Assembly: GCF_000002235.5 (NCBI RefSeq) | Contig: NW_022145615.1 | Location: 13,802,231 to 13,866,230 of the forward strand | Length of the DNA stretch: 64,000 bases | Direction: 5' to 3' | From: Strongylocentrotus purpuratus | Taxonomy: Eukaryota > Echinodermata > Echinoidea > Camarodonta > Strongylocentrotidae | In this document: piece by piece, positions 46,801-61,800 of the stretch | How the letters are laid out: every line of letters begins with the position of its first letter | Position numbering within the stretch: the stretch's first letter is position 1 | Made by a program: the position numbers and the translations under genes | The notes under the pieces: model-generated | The model's database searches: none | What the model saw: the letters and a program-made list of their open reading frames with translations, nothing else | What the model was told of the DNA's origin: nothing

Positions 46801-49800
46801 GTTAAAACATCTAGTTCAGATGCCCAGCATAAGACATAATGTAGAGTGATACTAACTGACGATAAGCCTAGTATATTAAGTGTGAGAGGTGCAGCAAATG
46901 GTTTTGTCTACTATGCAGTTAACTTTCAATAGAAGAATTCAAAGTGTTTGATAGGATCTCAGTTGCTCACTGGTACTGCTCTTGAAACAAATAGTCGAGA
47001 AGAGATGTAATAAGTTTCTAGGGGAGAAAATGCAAAGACTTGACAGACTAGAAGCTATTAGCAACATGTTGGAAAGAGTGGAAAAGCCAAAGCTCTGCAC
47101 TCAGCTTGACACGGATATGAAGGACCTCAAAAAAACTCTACATGAGGACATCATTACCAAGCAGAACGAACCCAAAGAAATCATAACTTCTACTCTACAG
47201 TCATATGATAGTTCTCTGTGGTCATGGAGGAACAGCAAGAAAAGGAGAAGAGGAAGGAGAACATTATCATACAAGGTATGGCTGTGTACAGCTCCGATGA
47301 TCCAAGTGAAAGGTTGTATCATGATAATGCTAACGTTCGAGCAGTATTGGAATACTTGGATGTGACCTATTTACGAGAGAGGATTTAGCCAATATTCCTA
47401 GCTGTGATCCAAGAAGAAATGTGGCAATCCTGGATAACGTTGAATTTACATAACCTGCTGTTAGAGAAGCAATCAAGAAGCTCAATCAGACCAAATCTCC
47501 TGGACCTGACAATGTACAAAACCGTATTCTGGAGGAACTTGTGGATTATAATGCTAAACCTCTCGATGTCAAAAGGTTAAGTTCCAACATGTTCAAAGGA
47601 TGTATGACACCTAATATACAAAAAGGATGATAAGAGGAAATCAAGTACTGTCCTGTGAACTTAACCAGTACTTTGTGCAAGATGTTGGAATCGTCCATCA
47701 GAGATGTGATAATTGATCATATGGATAGCCATAAACTGTACACAGACAATCAACATGGTTTTAGGAAAGGCAGATCTTGCGTCACATAACTACTCGATGT
47801 ATCTGAAGCTTGGTACAATGAACTAGATACTGGAAGAAGTATTGACATGTATATACCTTGACTACAGTTAAGCATTTGACAGTGTCCCACATCATAGATT
47901 GCTACAGCAAATTTGATTCGTATGGTATCTCTGGTAATCTGGATCCAGTCTTTTTTAAGTGGAAGATCTCAACAAGTGCTGGTTAACAGAATTAAATCTA
48001 CGGAATCCAACGTTATGAGTGGCGTACCGCAGGGGAGTGTGTTAGGGCCCAACCTTTTCCTAATCTACGTGAATGACCTGCCTGACGCAATATTCAGTCT
48101 AATAAATGTAAAGTTAAGCTCTTTGCAGATGACACCAAGCTGTACTCGTCAATTACAAACATCGACGACGGAAAGACTCTTCCATCAGAACTAAATAACC
48201 TTCTTTCCGTGGTCTAGAACACGGCAACTCCCTTTCAACATTGATAAATGCAAAGTCATCCATTATGGAAGAAGTAATCTTTATCACTACACAATGTATG
48301 ATGTGAACAAGCCATTACCTGCAGTTCAACATGAACAAGTTCTGGGAGTAATATTTGATGATAAAATGTCTTTTTCAAATCACATTGACACTGCTTGCAA
48401 TGCTGCAAATCAGAAATAAGGAATCATCAAGCGTACTTTTCCAACTAGACCAGCACTAGAATACTGCTCTACCGTTTGGCAACCTTATACAAAGAAGAAA
48501 CATATTCTCAAAGTGGAAAAAGTTCAAAGTCGTGCAACTTAACTCCTTCGACCTCTCAGAATTCCTTAGTACAAGTTACGGCTAGAGCAACCAAATCGAC
48601 ATGCCGCAGGTATATAAGATAATGCATGGAATCGACGACCTCCAGTCAACTAATTTCTATTATCGTACTAAGTACTGTTAAAGTAACAAAAGGTCACCAG
48701 TTCAAACTACAAACGAAACACGTAAAATCTAAATTGAGGCAGAGCTCTTTTTTCACATAGAGTAGTAAACGAATGGAATGGTCTCCCATCATAATGTAGC
48801 AGAAATTCCATTACTCAATCCTTTTAAATCAAATCTTCATATGTAATGGTCACTGAAGAAAGACAAGTTTAATCCTAATGAATTATTCAACTGTCCATGT
48901 ACATCCGTAACAGCACAACGACAAATTCAAGAGTAACCTATTAGCGGACACCGAGGGGCAAATAAGTTTTGTTAAACTTTATGCCTACTTCCAAAATATT
49001 ATTCCAAGGTATGATTCATGCAATACCTCCACGTTATCTTTCTTTTCCTAGTGATGCTACAGCACGTGTGACATAACAACTCCTATGTTGGTATTGGATG
49101 GTCTATTGTAGACAGGTGGTCAGCTCTGGTGAAGCTACATACCACCGTCTCTTGTTAGCTCACTGATGATTTGACAGATGATGTCACAAGATGAATGAGA
49201 TCTGGAGCATTTTTTTACGGTGGAGCTTATCAGGTTTTAGAACATTATTTTTTAAATATTTAAAAATCTATTAGATATATTTAGACATTTGAATTACAAA
49301 ATATGAGTTGTATGCATCCCTGCAGATCAACAGGAATTAACTTATATTGGGATGTCAACCGACCTTTAAAACCAGAAACTTTGGCAACACAAAACTGATG
49401 GTCACTTTCAAAGCAAGAAACTTAAAACGAATTTTCCAAAAATTTTGCAGTTTATCAACTGTGATTCAATTATGTCCATGAATCTCTACCATTTACACAA
49501 ATTGCAAACATTTTAAAGCAACCATTGTTTCTGGTTTTACATATAGCATGTTGCTTTTCCTCAACCCCAATGAAACACTTCTACTTCTATTTGCTCACCA
49601 GCTGATATCTAGATCATACAATGCTTCAAGCTTACAGACGCTCGGAGGCACATCCTCTAGGGCATTGTGGGAGAGCTTCAGAACAGAGAGACTGTGCGCA
49701 AAGCATTCTGGGAATTCAATTTTCTTCAATTCTTCAGGATGACTGCTGCCACCATCAGCGTAGAATTTCACAGCACCTTCCTTCTTTGGTTGACGACTGG

Positions 49801-52800
49801 TTGGTGATTTGAGAGGAGTGTCTTTCTTCTTGTTCATCACAGAAGATATCTTCACAGAAGGTCTCTTTATAGAAGATCTTTTAGGACTATTGAGATATAA
49901 TTCAGGAGAAATTTAATACATATTGATTTCTCATTCTCATAATCCTTACAAAACTGTTGGAAACTTATAAAAGAAGTGCACATTTACAAGGATGCTTTAT
50001 TGATTTCACACCAAAACAAGTAATGCTGTGTCATCGCAGAAATGTGTGAAAATCATTAATTTACAGAATGCCTCTTTCTGAATTACAATCTCATCATCTA
50101 CATGTATTTAAATGTATATTATTCATTGTAAAAAGACATTTCATCACCATGTTACTTTGATATTCAAATACACATGTATATTTAATCTTAACAAATTGGT
50201 ATTCAAGTTGATGATTGGCAAAATGTGGTTGGGTTGCCTTGTTTATTTTAATTCATTCTTATCCTAAAGCTATTTATTGTTTTGTATATATTTTTCAAAC
50301 ATACATGTAAGGTGGTCTGAGTCTGTATTGGCATCAAATTTTTGAACCATTAAATTGGTCTATTTTCATTCTTGAGAATAGACTCACTTGTCTTGCTTGG
50401 TCTGTGGTTGTGCCTCCCTATGAATGAGTTGATTGTGAGCCAAGTAAAGATGCTGAAGCTTGCATATGCTCCATGTTCCTGGTAATGGAAAGCAATGGAG
50501 TGCATTATGGGAGAGATCCAACCCCGTTAGACTGCTCAACTGACAGATGGCAGTAGGAATCTCTGTCAGACGGTTGTAGCTCAGGTTGAGGAATCGCAAT
50601 GTACGGTGCCAGAACCTTGGTAGGTCACCCGAAGCGGACTGGACCATGTTCTTTGATATGTTCAGAATCTCCTGCAAGAGTCAAGTGAGCAAATTAAAGT
50701 AATTATGCAATAAATGTGGAGTGCCAGGAGTGTAAATCTGACAGGAGAAGCAGTGGGAAAATGTCCACAAGTTCAAAATTCAGACACAACTAGACCTCGC
50801 CAATCGTGACCTAACATATAATCGGATCATAACTGTATTGAAATTAACATGTACACTGCTAACACGTTGAAGCCCCCATCATACCAAACTAGTTCTCATT
50901 ACGTTATGGAACCGTCCTAGAAAATCATTAAACGGGTTGTGGTGGAAGTAGAGTGTGTAAATGATGTCTATAATACCATCCTAGTTCGTTCATAAACAGT
51001 CCTCAATACGTCCATCTCGTCTATAGGCTACCCTGTCCACAGTCAGTTCATATCAAGTTCAGATCGGGTAAATTTGCCATTTCCAGGCAGTCCAAGCCAG
51101 TCCGTAGTCAGTTTAAACCCGTTATTAACTGGTTCTACCGGAATCATAATGTCAAGTGATAATTTAGCAACAAACTAATTTTGAGTCCAGCAGAATAATT
51201 TGTTGGTGCTTCAAGTACCAAATCGATCCAGCAGGTGAAGTCATAATGAACTAAGCTGCAATGCCAGCTTATTGAAAACTTTTCAAGTACATATTATAGG
51301 TGTTAAAGTCTAGTTGATAGGTTACCCGACTGCAGATCGCAAGGTACGGGGTTCGAGTTCCGCTGCGGGACTAATTAATGTCCTTTGGCAAGACGTTAAT
51401 CTATATTTGCCACCATCTACCCACTGCAGGTGTAACATGTTACATGTTACTGAATAGGAAAGAGAGAAAGAGACTATTAAAGATAGGTAAAGAAAGAGAG
51501 GGGGAGAGTATAATGAAGTGCAGGAGACACAGAGAGAGAGAGAGAAAGAGAGAAAGAGGGAATGACAATACAATAGACAGACAGAGAGAGAGAAAGAAAG
51601 AAAGGAAGGCAGAGAAAAGGAGAGAGGGGGGTTGGGAGAGGGGGCAGACTTACCAGTGGACATGTCCAAGGTTTTGGTATCTCATAGAATGAGTTATCTG
51701 ATAGATTGATAGTGATAAGTGATGTACAAGCATCTATCTGTCTCGGGAGAGAGCTCAGTTTGTTTTTGGAGAGATTCAGATTGACGAGAGACATGCAGTT
51801 CCATTGTCTTGGGATCTCATCTTAAAAAGAAGAGGAAACAAATTAAAAGATACAAAATCAAAGTACGAAGCTATGACAGACTAAAAAAAGGACGACTCAC
51901 TCACAAATATAGTCATTGAAAACATCAATGGATTTCACATACTTCATGAATACATATATAAATTTATACAAGTTTAGATGATTAGTTGTATTTTAGAATC
52001 ATTGATGTATCAGTGCCATACATCAATTATCCCTTTTGTCATGTGAATGAAGAAATCATGTACCTTATCTAAAAATCTGTCAAGGAATTATCAGAACACC
52101 TAGAATATCATTACCAATGTCAAAAAAGCTTCTTGCCTTGCAAGTCCAACGTGTACTTCTGAAATAAATTTTTCATTCTAATGTACTAAAAGCATGATTT
52201 TACTACATTTGCATACATAGGACAGGCTTATTCCATTTGCCTCTCCTTTTCAAAAATTCCAATTTGATAACATTTTCATGCATACTCAATAAATACAATA
52301 CAAATTTCTACCTCAACTGACTGAGCAAATTATTTAAAATTATCAATTCAAAGGGGTAAATCAATAGGTACACTGTAGGCATTGCATGGTTTTGGGGATA
52401 ATAAGATAAAACTCTAGCAACCCTGCATATACAAAGACTACCTCTCTATAAAGGCCATTTTTGTTTTACCTTTCTTAATTGATATGTGATTTAGATTGAA
52501 AAACATATTACATAATGACCTGTACATACTGACTTAATACACGTAAAGCTCACTCTTCGGGTCTCCCTTTGGGGGGGGGGGGTCTATATATGAGGCCCTT
52601 GGATGGTCTTTAATACAGGTTTCACTTTACTTACTCTGTGTGGATTCCTTAGCAGGTTGTATAAGCTCTGTCATGGAATTGTTGGCGAGGGACAGGAACT
52701 CTAATTCTTGTAACATAAACAGTTCAGCTGGTACAGACACCAGCTTATTCTGATTCAGGATCAGAGACTTTAATCTGTATAAGACATAATCAATAATACC

Positions 52801-55800
52801 CATTTTAAATCATTTCATAACTAATTGCAGATATGCAGATGGACGTTGGATTTGTATAACACTTTGAATAAACAATATCCAAAGTGTTAATGACATTAGC
52901 AGGACGCTAAATGTCAAATAATAATACCAGTTTCTAATTATATAGCACTTTTCCATTAACTGACCAAGTACATACGGTTTTTCTATGACCACAGGCACTG
53001 AATTAAATTACTATTCTGCACATTACAGTGCACATTCTCCACTCCCTGGTGATTATTCCAGCTAGTCACCTTTTTACGGGGGCGCACATGCTAATCCAAC
53101 CTCAACAACGTTCGCATCCTACCGGGTACCCTTTTCAAAGCTTGGTGGAGAGGAGTATAAATGCGGTAGATAAAATGGCTTGCTCAAGGACTTAAGTTTT
53201 TATCAGCTTGCATAGAATTTTTTGAACAATAAAGCCAGTTCAGGTATCACGAGATAATATAGTTGCCAGCTGGTCACATCACTACAAGGAGAGCCTCAAA
53301 TAGGCCAATCAAAATTGTTCACTGCTGCTCAGATGATGCTATAGTACAGTGTGAGTCAACAAAAAGTTTACACCTAGAAAGTTGCTAATTATTTTTAAAT
53401 TATCTAAGAACAGTAAGTTAGTATACATCTTATGAAAGAGTGTTTTATTCCAAATCATTTGGTATCGTCTGTGTGTGGTATGTGTTAACGCTTGGATGAA
53501 CAGGAGACATTGTTTAAGAGAGTGCAAAAATCGACTTGCGCCAAAGTAATAAATGTGGTGTTTAAAAAAAAATGGGATTCGGTCTTTGCAGATCCAAATA
53601 ACATCCATAGCAAAATCATGCCACACATATCAAATATCAAAGAACAATTGTGCGCGTGTGTGTGCGTGGATGACTTTGCTTCTGAAAAAAGCGTATGCAA
53701 TGCATCTCATTTGATACATTCAATTCATTCTCTCATTTTAATACTTTTGCGCAAGTCGAAATTTGCACTCTCGCAAACAATGCCTCCTGTTCATCGAGGC
53801 GTGAACACATATCACACAAAAATGATACCGAACGATTCGGGATATAACACTCTTTCAAGAAATGTACTGTATGATAACCTTTCGTTTATAGGTGAATTTT
53901 AAAATAAATAACAATTTTCTGAGTGTAAACCTTTTTTTTTTTTAACTCAAAGGCACGGTATGTGTATCACTAATCGACAAGAACAAAAGTAATTATAGAC
54001 ATTTATAACACACGTGACAAAGGAAATTTGTGGAACACTCAAGGTAATGGTTTGGAAGTGTGCACTAATATTGGAGAAAGGCCACATTGCACGACACAAA
54101 AATCAAATAGATCTAAAAGCAAGCCTTACCCTACCTGGCTACCAGAACAATTTTTTCTAGAGAATAAAAAATTAAAAGGAAACAGCACCAGTCGTTACTG
54201 CACTGTTCTCTGTTAGTTTAGGGATGAACTCAAGCCAGCACATACATGTCTGCCAATTAAACGATACGGTTAATCTTTCAGCAAAGGTTCCGTGGATAGA
54301 GTAGTGGCCTTTGAACAGAAGATCCTGGTTTCAAAAGCAATACAGACTGTAATTGTTTCCTTAAGCAAGGCATTATACAAATTCACTGAGTCCGTGAGAG
54401 AGGAATTGTACTATATGAACTGTTTGTAACTAATCTTACAGCAAACATTGCTTTTTTATATTCAGGTGAGCCATAAACTAATAAAAGCATCTGCATGTAT
54501 AATAACAGACAAAATTGTTTTATTTGGTCAGTTTGAAGCATCATATTATTTATAAAGCAACTGATGACAAAATAAAATTTAAAACCATAGCATACCGACA
54601 CTCGCTCAAGTTTCGATGGCTTTTCGGGGACGGCAGTCTCTGAATTGAATTCTGGGATATGTTGAGATGACGTAGATTCTGTAAACCCCATAGGAGACCC
54701 TCTGGTACAGAGGAGAGAGAATTCTGGGATAGATTGATGGTTGACAGGACTTGATGGGTTGAGTCTTGAAAACCCTGAAGCCACGATGGGTCAAAGGTAT
54801 TGAGCTGCTTGTGGTGCCAATTTGCAATGAGTTCCTACAAGGAGAATGTAGATTAAAATAAATACCTGATATATGAATCTATAAGTAATGGTTGATGGTA
54901 CTAGCTTTTCTATCTGAGTGAATTGAAACCTTTCTTAAACAGTTATCAAATCACATTATGAAGTAAACTCAAATGATAACAATTATATAATGAGGTAAAA
55001 TTCAGAAATCTATTCTACACTCAACTCCCTCACAATACCCAGATGGGAAGCCAAAATGTTAGTTCCCCTCCCTCAATAGTTTGTGCCCTAGAAAGAAGAA
55101 GAAACAAGTAAAAACAAAAACAAAAAAATGTATTATCGATCAAAGCCATATGATACCTTAATGGTATTTCCATCAAGTCTGGTGTCGGCGAATTATGACC
55201 TTCTGCACATGAAACTGACGACCCTCTCCCTTTAATCCCACTTTAATCTCCCTTTTAGTAATTGTGTAACAGTTTTCCTACCTTTTTGTCGTTGTCGGTA
55301 TTAGTGCTGGAGTCATTAGGTACAACCCATATCTTGAGGAGTGGCAAGATATCAGCGCCCATCATATAGACTGCTGCTTCATCAATGCTAACTAAACCTC
55401 TGTCAATCAGATCTGCTACTATGCTGTAATGCCCACCTACACCATGTCAAGTAAAGGAAGACCAATTAAGGTATATATCGTCCGTTGTCAGCTAGAGTAG
55501 AAGGGCATTACACCACCATGGTGCCCTTCTGGCTCCAAACAGACAACAAAATCTTTCACTGTATCCAATTTTTATTTCCAGTCAAACAGTAGGCATACAG
55601 GAATAAAAACAGATATCTTATATTTACCCCTGCCCCCCCCCCCCCCACTCAAAAAAAAAAGAGAAAAGGAGGAAAACTTATTGCTTGATCCGCGGTTGGG
55701 AGATAATCCTAAAAGTTAATTTTCAATCAACATAAAATCATTGAATAAATATCCGAATACCCAACACAGCGGGTCATTTAGTTTTGGTTTCTGTTTTCTA

Positions 55801-58800
55801 GTGCTCACTTCTCGTTTCAGACTCTGAAGGTAACAAACCTGTTTGTTAAAGGGGAATCCAACCCCGAAAGCAGACAAATCAGAAAAGCATACTCGTGAAA
55901 GTTTGAAAGAATTAGACCCAAAAATGTGGTCACATGTGAATGATACGATAATATGGAGTGCTTAATCTGCAGAAAAAGTTCTAATTTTATAAAAATACAA
56001 TAAATAATACACAGCAGTGAGGGCATTAGTAAGAATTATACGATGATGACGTGGATCCTAATCAAATGATTGGTAAATCGCGTACACGTGACCAGGGATT
56101 TATTTTGCCTACGCGTAATTTAGATAATGACCGGTCATTATACAATTCTAATGACCGGTCTTTATGTTATAAAATATCATTTTATATAAAAAATAAAACA
56201 TGATAATACCCACACGAGGTACCTTTGCAACAATCTAACACGGCCGAGGTGATAGCCGAGGGTGTTTGGACTGTTTCGAAGGTACCGAGTGTAGGTAATT
56301 TTACTAATGCCCGAACAAAATGATGTGTATATATAAGTTTTATAAAATGATGTTTTATAACATAATTTTACTGATGACCTGTCATTAGTAAAATTACGTG
56401 TTGGGCAAACTAAATGCGTGGTCACGTGTACGCTCTCAACAAATCATTTGATTAGGATCCGCTTCATCATCTTATGTTTACTGATAAATTGTTCATTCCC
56501 ACATATTTGAACGATTTTCGAATTCCATTTGCTCTTTGGAGCTCACAGGGATTTCATGCTTCATTGGAGGGGGAAAAGCTAAATCTGTTTTGAATTAGAG
56601 TAACGTCAGACCAGCAGAAAAGTGCGATTGTGTAGAATTTGGAGCCGATTCGGGTTTTATTCTGACTAGAAGAATTAAATGCACGAAAATTATGGTTCTC
56701 CATATTCTCATCATTATTTAGAACCTAAATCAGAAGGACAGTGGTTGTTTAGACATCTATATTCAATATAACTGCCTTTTCAATGAAAATCGGATTGCAT
56801 TGACAATCGTGTAGTGTGCGCCAGGATTGTTATCCTGTTCAAACTGGAGGAAATTTATACAACAGTCAGAAACATCTGAAAACTTTTTGTACAGGTTTTC
56901 CAAGAAAAAACAAAAACGAGGATTATCGATGTTTCATCTTAATCACAATTATGATTGATAAAGGACCCATATTTGTAAAGCTTAGATCGTCCTCTTTCAT
57001 TTTATGCTCAATTTTCCTGTTTGAGGTGTCATATGAAAGGGCAGAAATGAATTTTCTAAAAATGTGATTTTCTCTTCGAAATTCAGATACCGTTCGCCAA
57101 ATGACTTGTTGGTAAAGCTTTCTTCAAATTCTTTTTCATAACTCATGCGTGAATTATGCCTTGCATGAAATGAAAGAGAAGGATCTAAGCTTTAAAAATA
57201 TGTGTCATTTATTAATTATAATTGTGATACATCGATAATTCTCGTTTTCGATTTTTCTGGGATCTACTGTATATTGTAAGGGGCCTACAGACTAGATAGC
57301 AACATCGTATAAAGAAGCGTTGTACTTAGAAATAGTTTTGAAGAGACACGGATCATTTTATAGACAACAATCATTAGAGTGCACTCTGGATAATTCCAAC
57401 CCAGTTGTATAAATAATAATACAGCATTAATAGATTTTTCGCTTGAAGCGATGTTCAAACATGCACTTCACTATACAACATTTCATGTTTGTTTGGCTTG
57501 GCTCTCTGCCGGTCTCTCTCCCTCTAAAATTATCTCTCCCCCACACTCACGCATTCTTGAATTGTGACAACCCAATAAATGGATTACATTTACGTGATCA
57601 TTTTATGTCATACGTTTTTACTGTAGCACGCATGCTGTACCCTGGTAATGATTTTCTTTAGGTCAGGTATCATATTTGATACATTGCTTCATAATATGAA
57701 TAATTCATTTAATTTAGTGATGTTCACATAAGACTAAAGTATTATTAGTTGCCACCAGAAATCAATTTTAGAAGTGTTGAAGCTCTATTAAACAAGGAAT
57801 TGCCCTAATTTGGAATGTCTCATTATTGTATTTCAGTACAACTGCTCAATAATTATTGACATGAGGCATATGAAGTAAACCCTAGCCCCTGCTGCGTACA
57901 GTCATGGTTCAGTGACAAAGCAATGACCTCGTAACCGGGAGGCCTCAGGATCAAAACCGTATCGATGTGCTATATTAGTGCCCTTTTGTGGGGCATTAAT
58001 CCTCATTACTGTCATTTATGACTTAAGGGCGTAGGTCCCCTAGTTGATAAGCATAGTAGCATACACATGTTTTAGCAGTCACGCAAAACACACATTGTTA
58101 AATTGTTATTCAATAAAATCTGAGAATGTTTACTATTATCTAGATCTATTATTTTTTAATTATTTTTAAAATAATTCCATAAATTGGGGTAAAACCAAAA
58201 TATTCCAAATTTATGAGCGACAGTGTAATATCAGACTCTAATATATCACATTCTCAAAAAACATAAATTGGAACAATTCAATTTTTCACAAATTCAAACA
58301 AATCACAAAATTTGGTAAGGCTGTATGAATTATTTTGTTATTAACTGTATATTATGACGATATACAATTTAGATGATGTTTTTACCTTGACATGCAAACA
58401 GGAGTGGATTGGGTTTATGTTGCTCGAAGAGTAGATGTCCATGTCTTACCAGTTGATCAAACCAGAAGTCTATGATTTCCTTCTTCCCTGCCTTGCATGC
58501 ACGACAGACAAGGAGTTTCAACTCGGCAACATCCTCTAGTAGTCCTGAAGTGTTGCGATGAAAGGAGTAAAAGGAGATGGAGAGGAGAGTGTTAACAGAT
58601 GAATGAATCATGAACCAAAGAGATAGTAAAACAAAGGAAGAAAGAAAATTAAGGGTGATAGATAAAATAAGAGGGAAGAGGAAGAGAACGGGGAATTAAA
58701 GCAGAAATCTGAATGGTACATGTATTAATTACAACTAAAGTAAGTTCTATTCACACAATGTCTGCTGAGAGCAAAAAGGAGTTAACTCCTTCACTTTTAG

Positions 58801-61800
58801 ATGGGAGTAATACTAAGATATTAATATGGTGAATTGATTATCACACCAGAATGCCTACTCTGGACGGGAAGACTCTGGTAATTCAATTAGTCCTACCAAC
58901 ATTATGTGCCAGTGACATTAAGCAGGCTAGTATTACCTACCAAGTTGCACATATTATATGTGCACAAGATCTATTTTGATGTAAGTGCGCTGAATTTGAG
59001 ACAGAGAAAAACTTAACATGAGAGGAGAAACAGAGAGACAGAGACCGATAGAGCGAGGCAGAGGAAGAGAGGGTGCGATATATAGAAAGATAGATATAAA
59101 TAGAGAGAGAGAGAGGGGGGGGAGAGAGGGTGAGAGAGAGAGGCAGACACACACAAAGCCATAGAGATCGAGTAAGAGAAAAGGAAGAATGATTCAATGT
59201 GCACAGAGAGAGAGAGAGAGTATCCCTAAAAAAACCAGAGAGAGAGGGTATCCCTAAAAAACCACACACAGAGAGAGAGTATCCCTAAAAAAAAACCCAC
59301 AGAGAATCAAACAATCAAACGAAGACAGGGGAAGAGGCAGTATAGGACCAAGAAACACACATACACAGTGAGAAACGTTGGACTTTCAGTGAAACACACA
59401 GACAGTCAGACATAGGAAGAGACAGAAAAATACAATTGGCGAGAGAAAGAGACAGTCAGATGGCGTAACGAATAGTACGACACATAATCAGTCACAGAGA
59501 CAGAGACTTGTGTAGTACGTAATACATAATAAAAGACAGGTAGTGAAAATACAACAATTTACCTTCATCTATTTTCACCAGTTCAGTGATAATGTTGAGA
59601 TGCCCCTCAGTGGTAGCTATTTCCAATGCACTTCTACCCTGTATCAAGCAAACATACCAATGTTACGGTCCATATTTATCTTATAATGACAGTAACTTCA
59701 TCATTAGAAGTATAGTGGAAACCTTACCTTGACAGACCACATCTGTATTAAAGCATGTATTAGTGAAATCTAAGTTCTCTCTCAGTTTCTCACATGCTGA
59801 TCAACAGCTAAACAATAAATACTTCTTTCGATGTCAAACAAGTATTAAATACATCATCAATATAATATAGATTTAATTACTGTAAGTAGTATACATAAAA
59901 AGTGTTGTGCAGAAGTTAGACGATTCAAAAGGATTATTAACGGTACATCATTTCTTCTGATATTAATACTACTCAATTACATATTACTTATTTTAACAGA
60001 AAAGAAATGCACAAAAACAACTTCCACGACAAATACATTCATCAAAGGTGAGAAAATATGATTAAATAAATGATAAGTCAAGAGTTATTACCACCTCCAC
60101 ATTATAGTGAGTAGAAATAGTGAGAAAGTAAAAACTTTTCCTCCAAGATGCTTGTTTCGTATTCTTAACAAATCTATGTATATGTGACAGGAATCCAACA
60201 GGCAGGTTCAAACCGAACATAAATTGATGAAAAATGAAACTGGAAATATGTTACAATAACAAAATCAGAAGAGAATATAGCTTCAGCTGGTCAACAATCC
60301 TAGCAGGAAATATTTTTTATTTTCATTTGTTTCAAACAGTTGTGTTAAGTCAGGGACATGCTATATTTAAAAATTAGTTTAAAGATTTAAACGTTTTTTT
60401 ATAAGTTTTCACAATTTCAACTGTGTACTAGCTGAGCAAAGGTAAGGACTATCAATGGAAAACAGGGACTTGGCCTATTTATAGGAGAAGCTGTGTCATC
60501 ATGTTAGTATACATGAAATCTTCTGTCTAGACCCATTAAAGTCACTGACTTGACCGAATCGAAAACTTCAATTTACCTTCAATAAATCAACTGATGTTGT
60601 AATAGAGAAAGAGGTTGAGCGACCAAGATGCTGTAAACTGCAATTTTCACTACATGTCAAGCTAGCGAAGACAAAACCAAGGAAAGTCTAAAAATTCAAG
60701 AAAGCCAATATAAATAGTCTTATGGATGACTTGAAAGAATCTACTAACACGATTCTCCACAATTGCTTTGTTAATCAGCATCTCTCCGCTGGAACCTTCT
60801 GAAAGAAGCAATCCAGAAAGTCGTCAGTTCACATGTACCAGTAAAAGCTACTAAAAATATACCCAACCTATCATGGTGGAACAAACACCTCAGTAGAAAT
60901 GCTAGACAGAAGAAGAGGGCCAGACTCAAGGCTAAAGTCACCAATAACGCACTGGAGCAGGTACAAACTGCTCCAAGCTCGTTTCAGATCTATGAACAGA
61001 AAACCCCACAAGATCGACCTTACAACGATCTTCATCTGGCAGAAAGGTTAAGCAAGAAGGCTTTTTCATATTTCAAAAGCAGGAGACGGGACAATGTTGG
61101 TACTCCTATACTCCGCTGGAATGAACGAGAAGCATCTCTGCCATGCGAAAAGGCCCATATGTTAAATGATCACTTCTGTCATGTCTTTACCCTTGAGGAT
61201 CGTATACGAAATACTTGGCATTACTCGCCGGTAATTCTCCGGTGAGTCTCATGAACATCCCATCTATCATCTTGATGATCACAATTCAATTTCTTAAATG
61301 AAAACCAACATGGATTTCGGAAACACCGAAGCTGTGAGAGCAAGCTCATTCTTACAATAAAAGACCTGATACGATCATTCGAACAAGGTACTATTAGCAG
61401 GACGTTTTGATTCTCGACTTCAGCAAGGCCTTTGATAAGGTACCCCATCAAAGACTTCTCTTCCTTCTTCGAAAGTGTGGCATTCAAGGTCGACATTTGG
61501 TTGACGACAAGATCACAGAGAATAATCGTTGTTGGGGAATGCTCAGCCTCGGTTGAAGTACTGTCAGGCATCCCGCAGGGGTCCGTCCTAGGCCCGCTCC
61601 TTATCCTCGTATATATCAATAATATCAATACAAACATCACGTCGAGTATAAGGCTATTTGCAGATGATTGCATCCTCTACCAAGTGATTAATAAGGGCGC
61701 GTTCATGCTTGATTTTGAAGGCAGAATGAGCGATTTGTAACGCTCATCGTAAACGCTCATCGTAATCGCAGTTCCACGGTGCACTGTTCATGCTCACTTC

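Noticed and set aside
46982-47362. Host coiled-coil gene
   Set aside because: Charged helical ORF lies just upstream of LINE reverse-transcriptase remnants on the same strand and is better read as part of that element; no splice support.
58937-59269. Ser/Leu-rich minus ORFs
   Set aside because: Product of the GA microsatellite read in pyrimidine sense.
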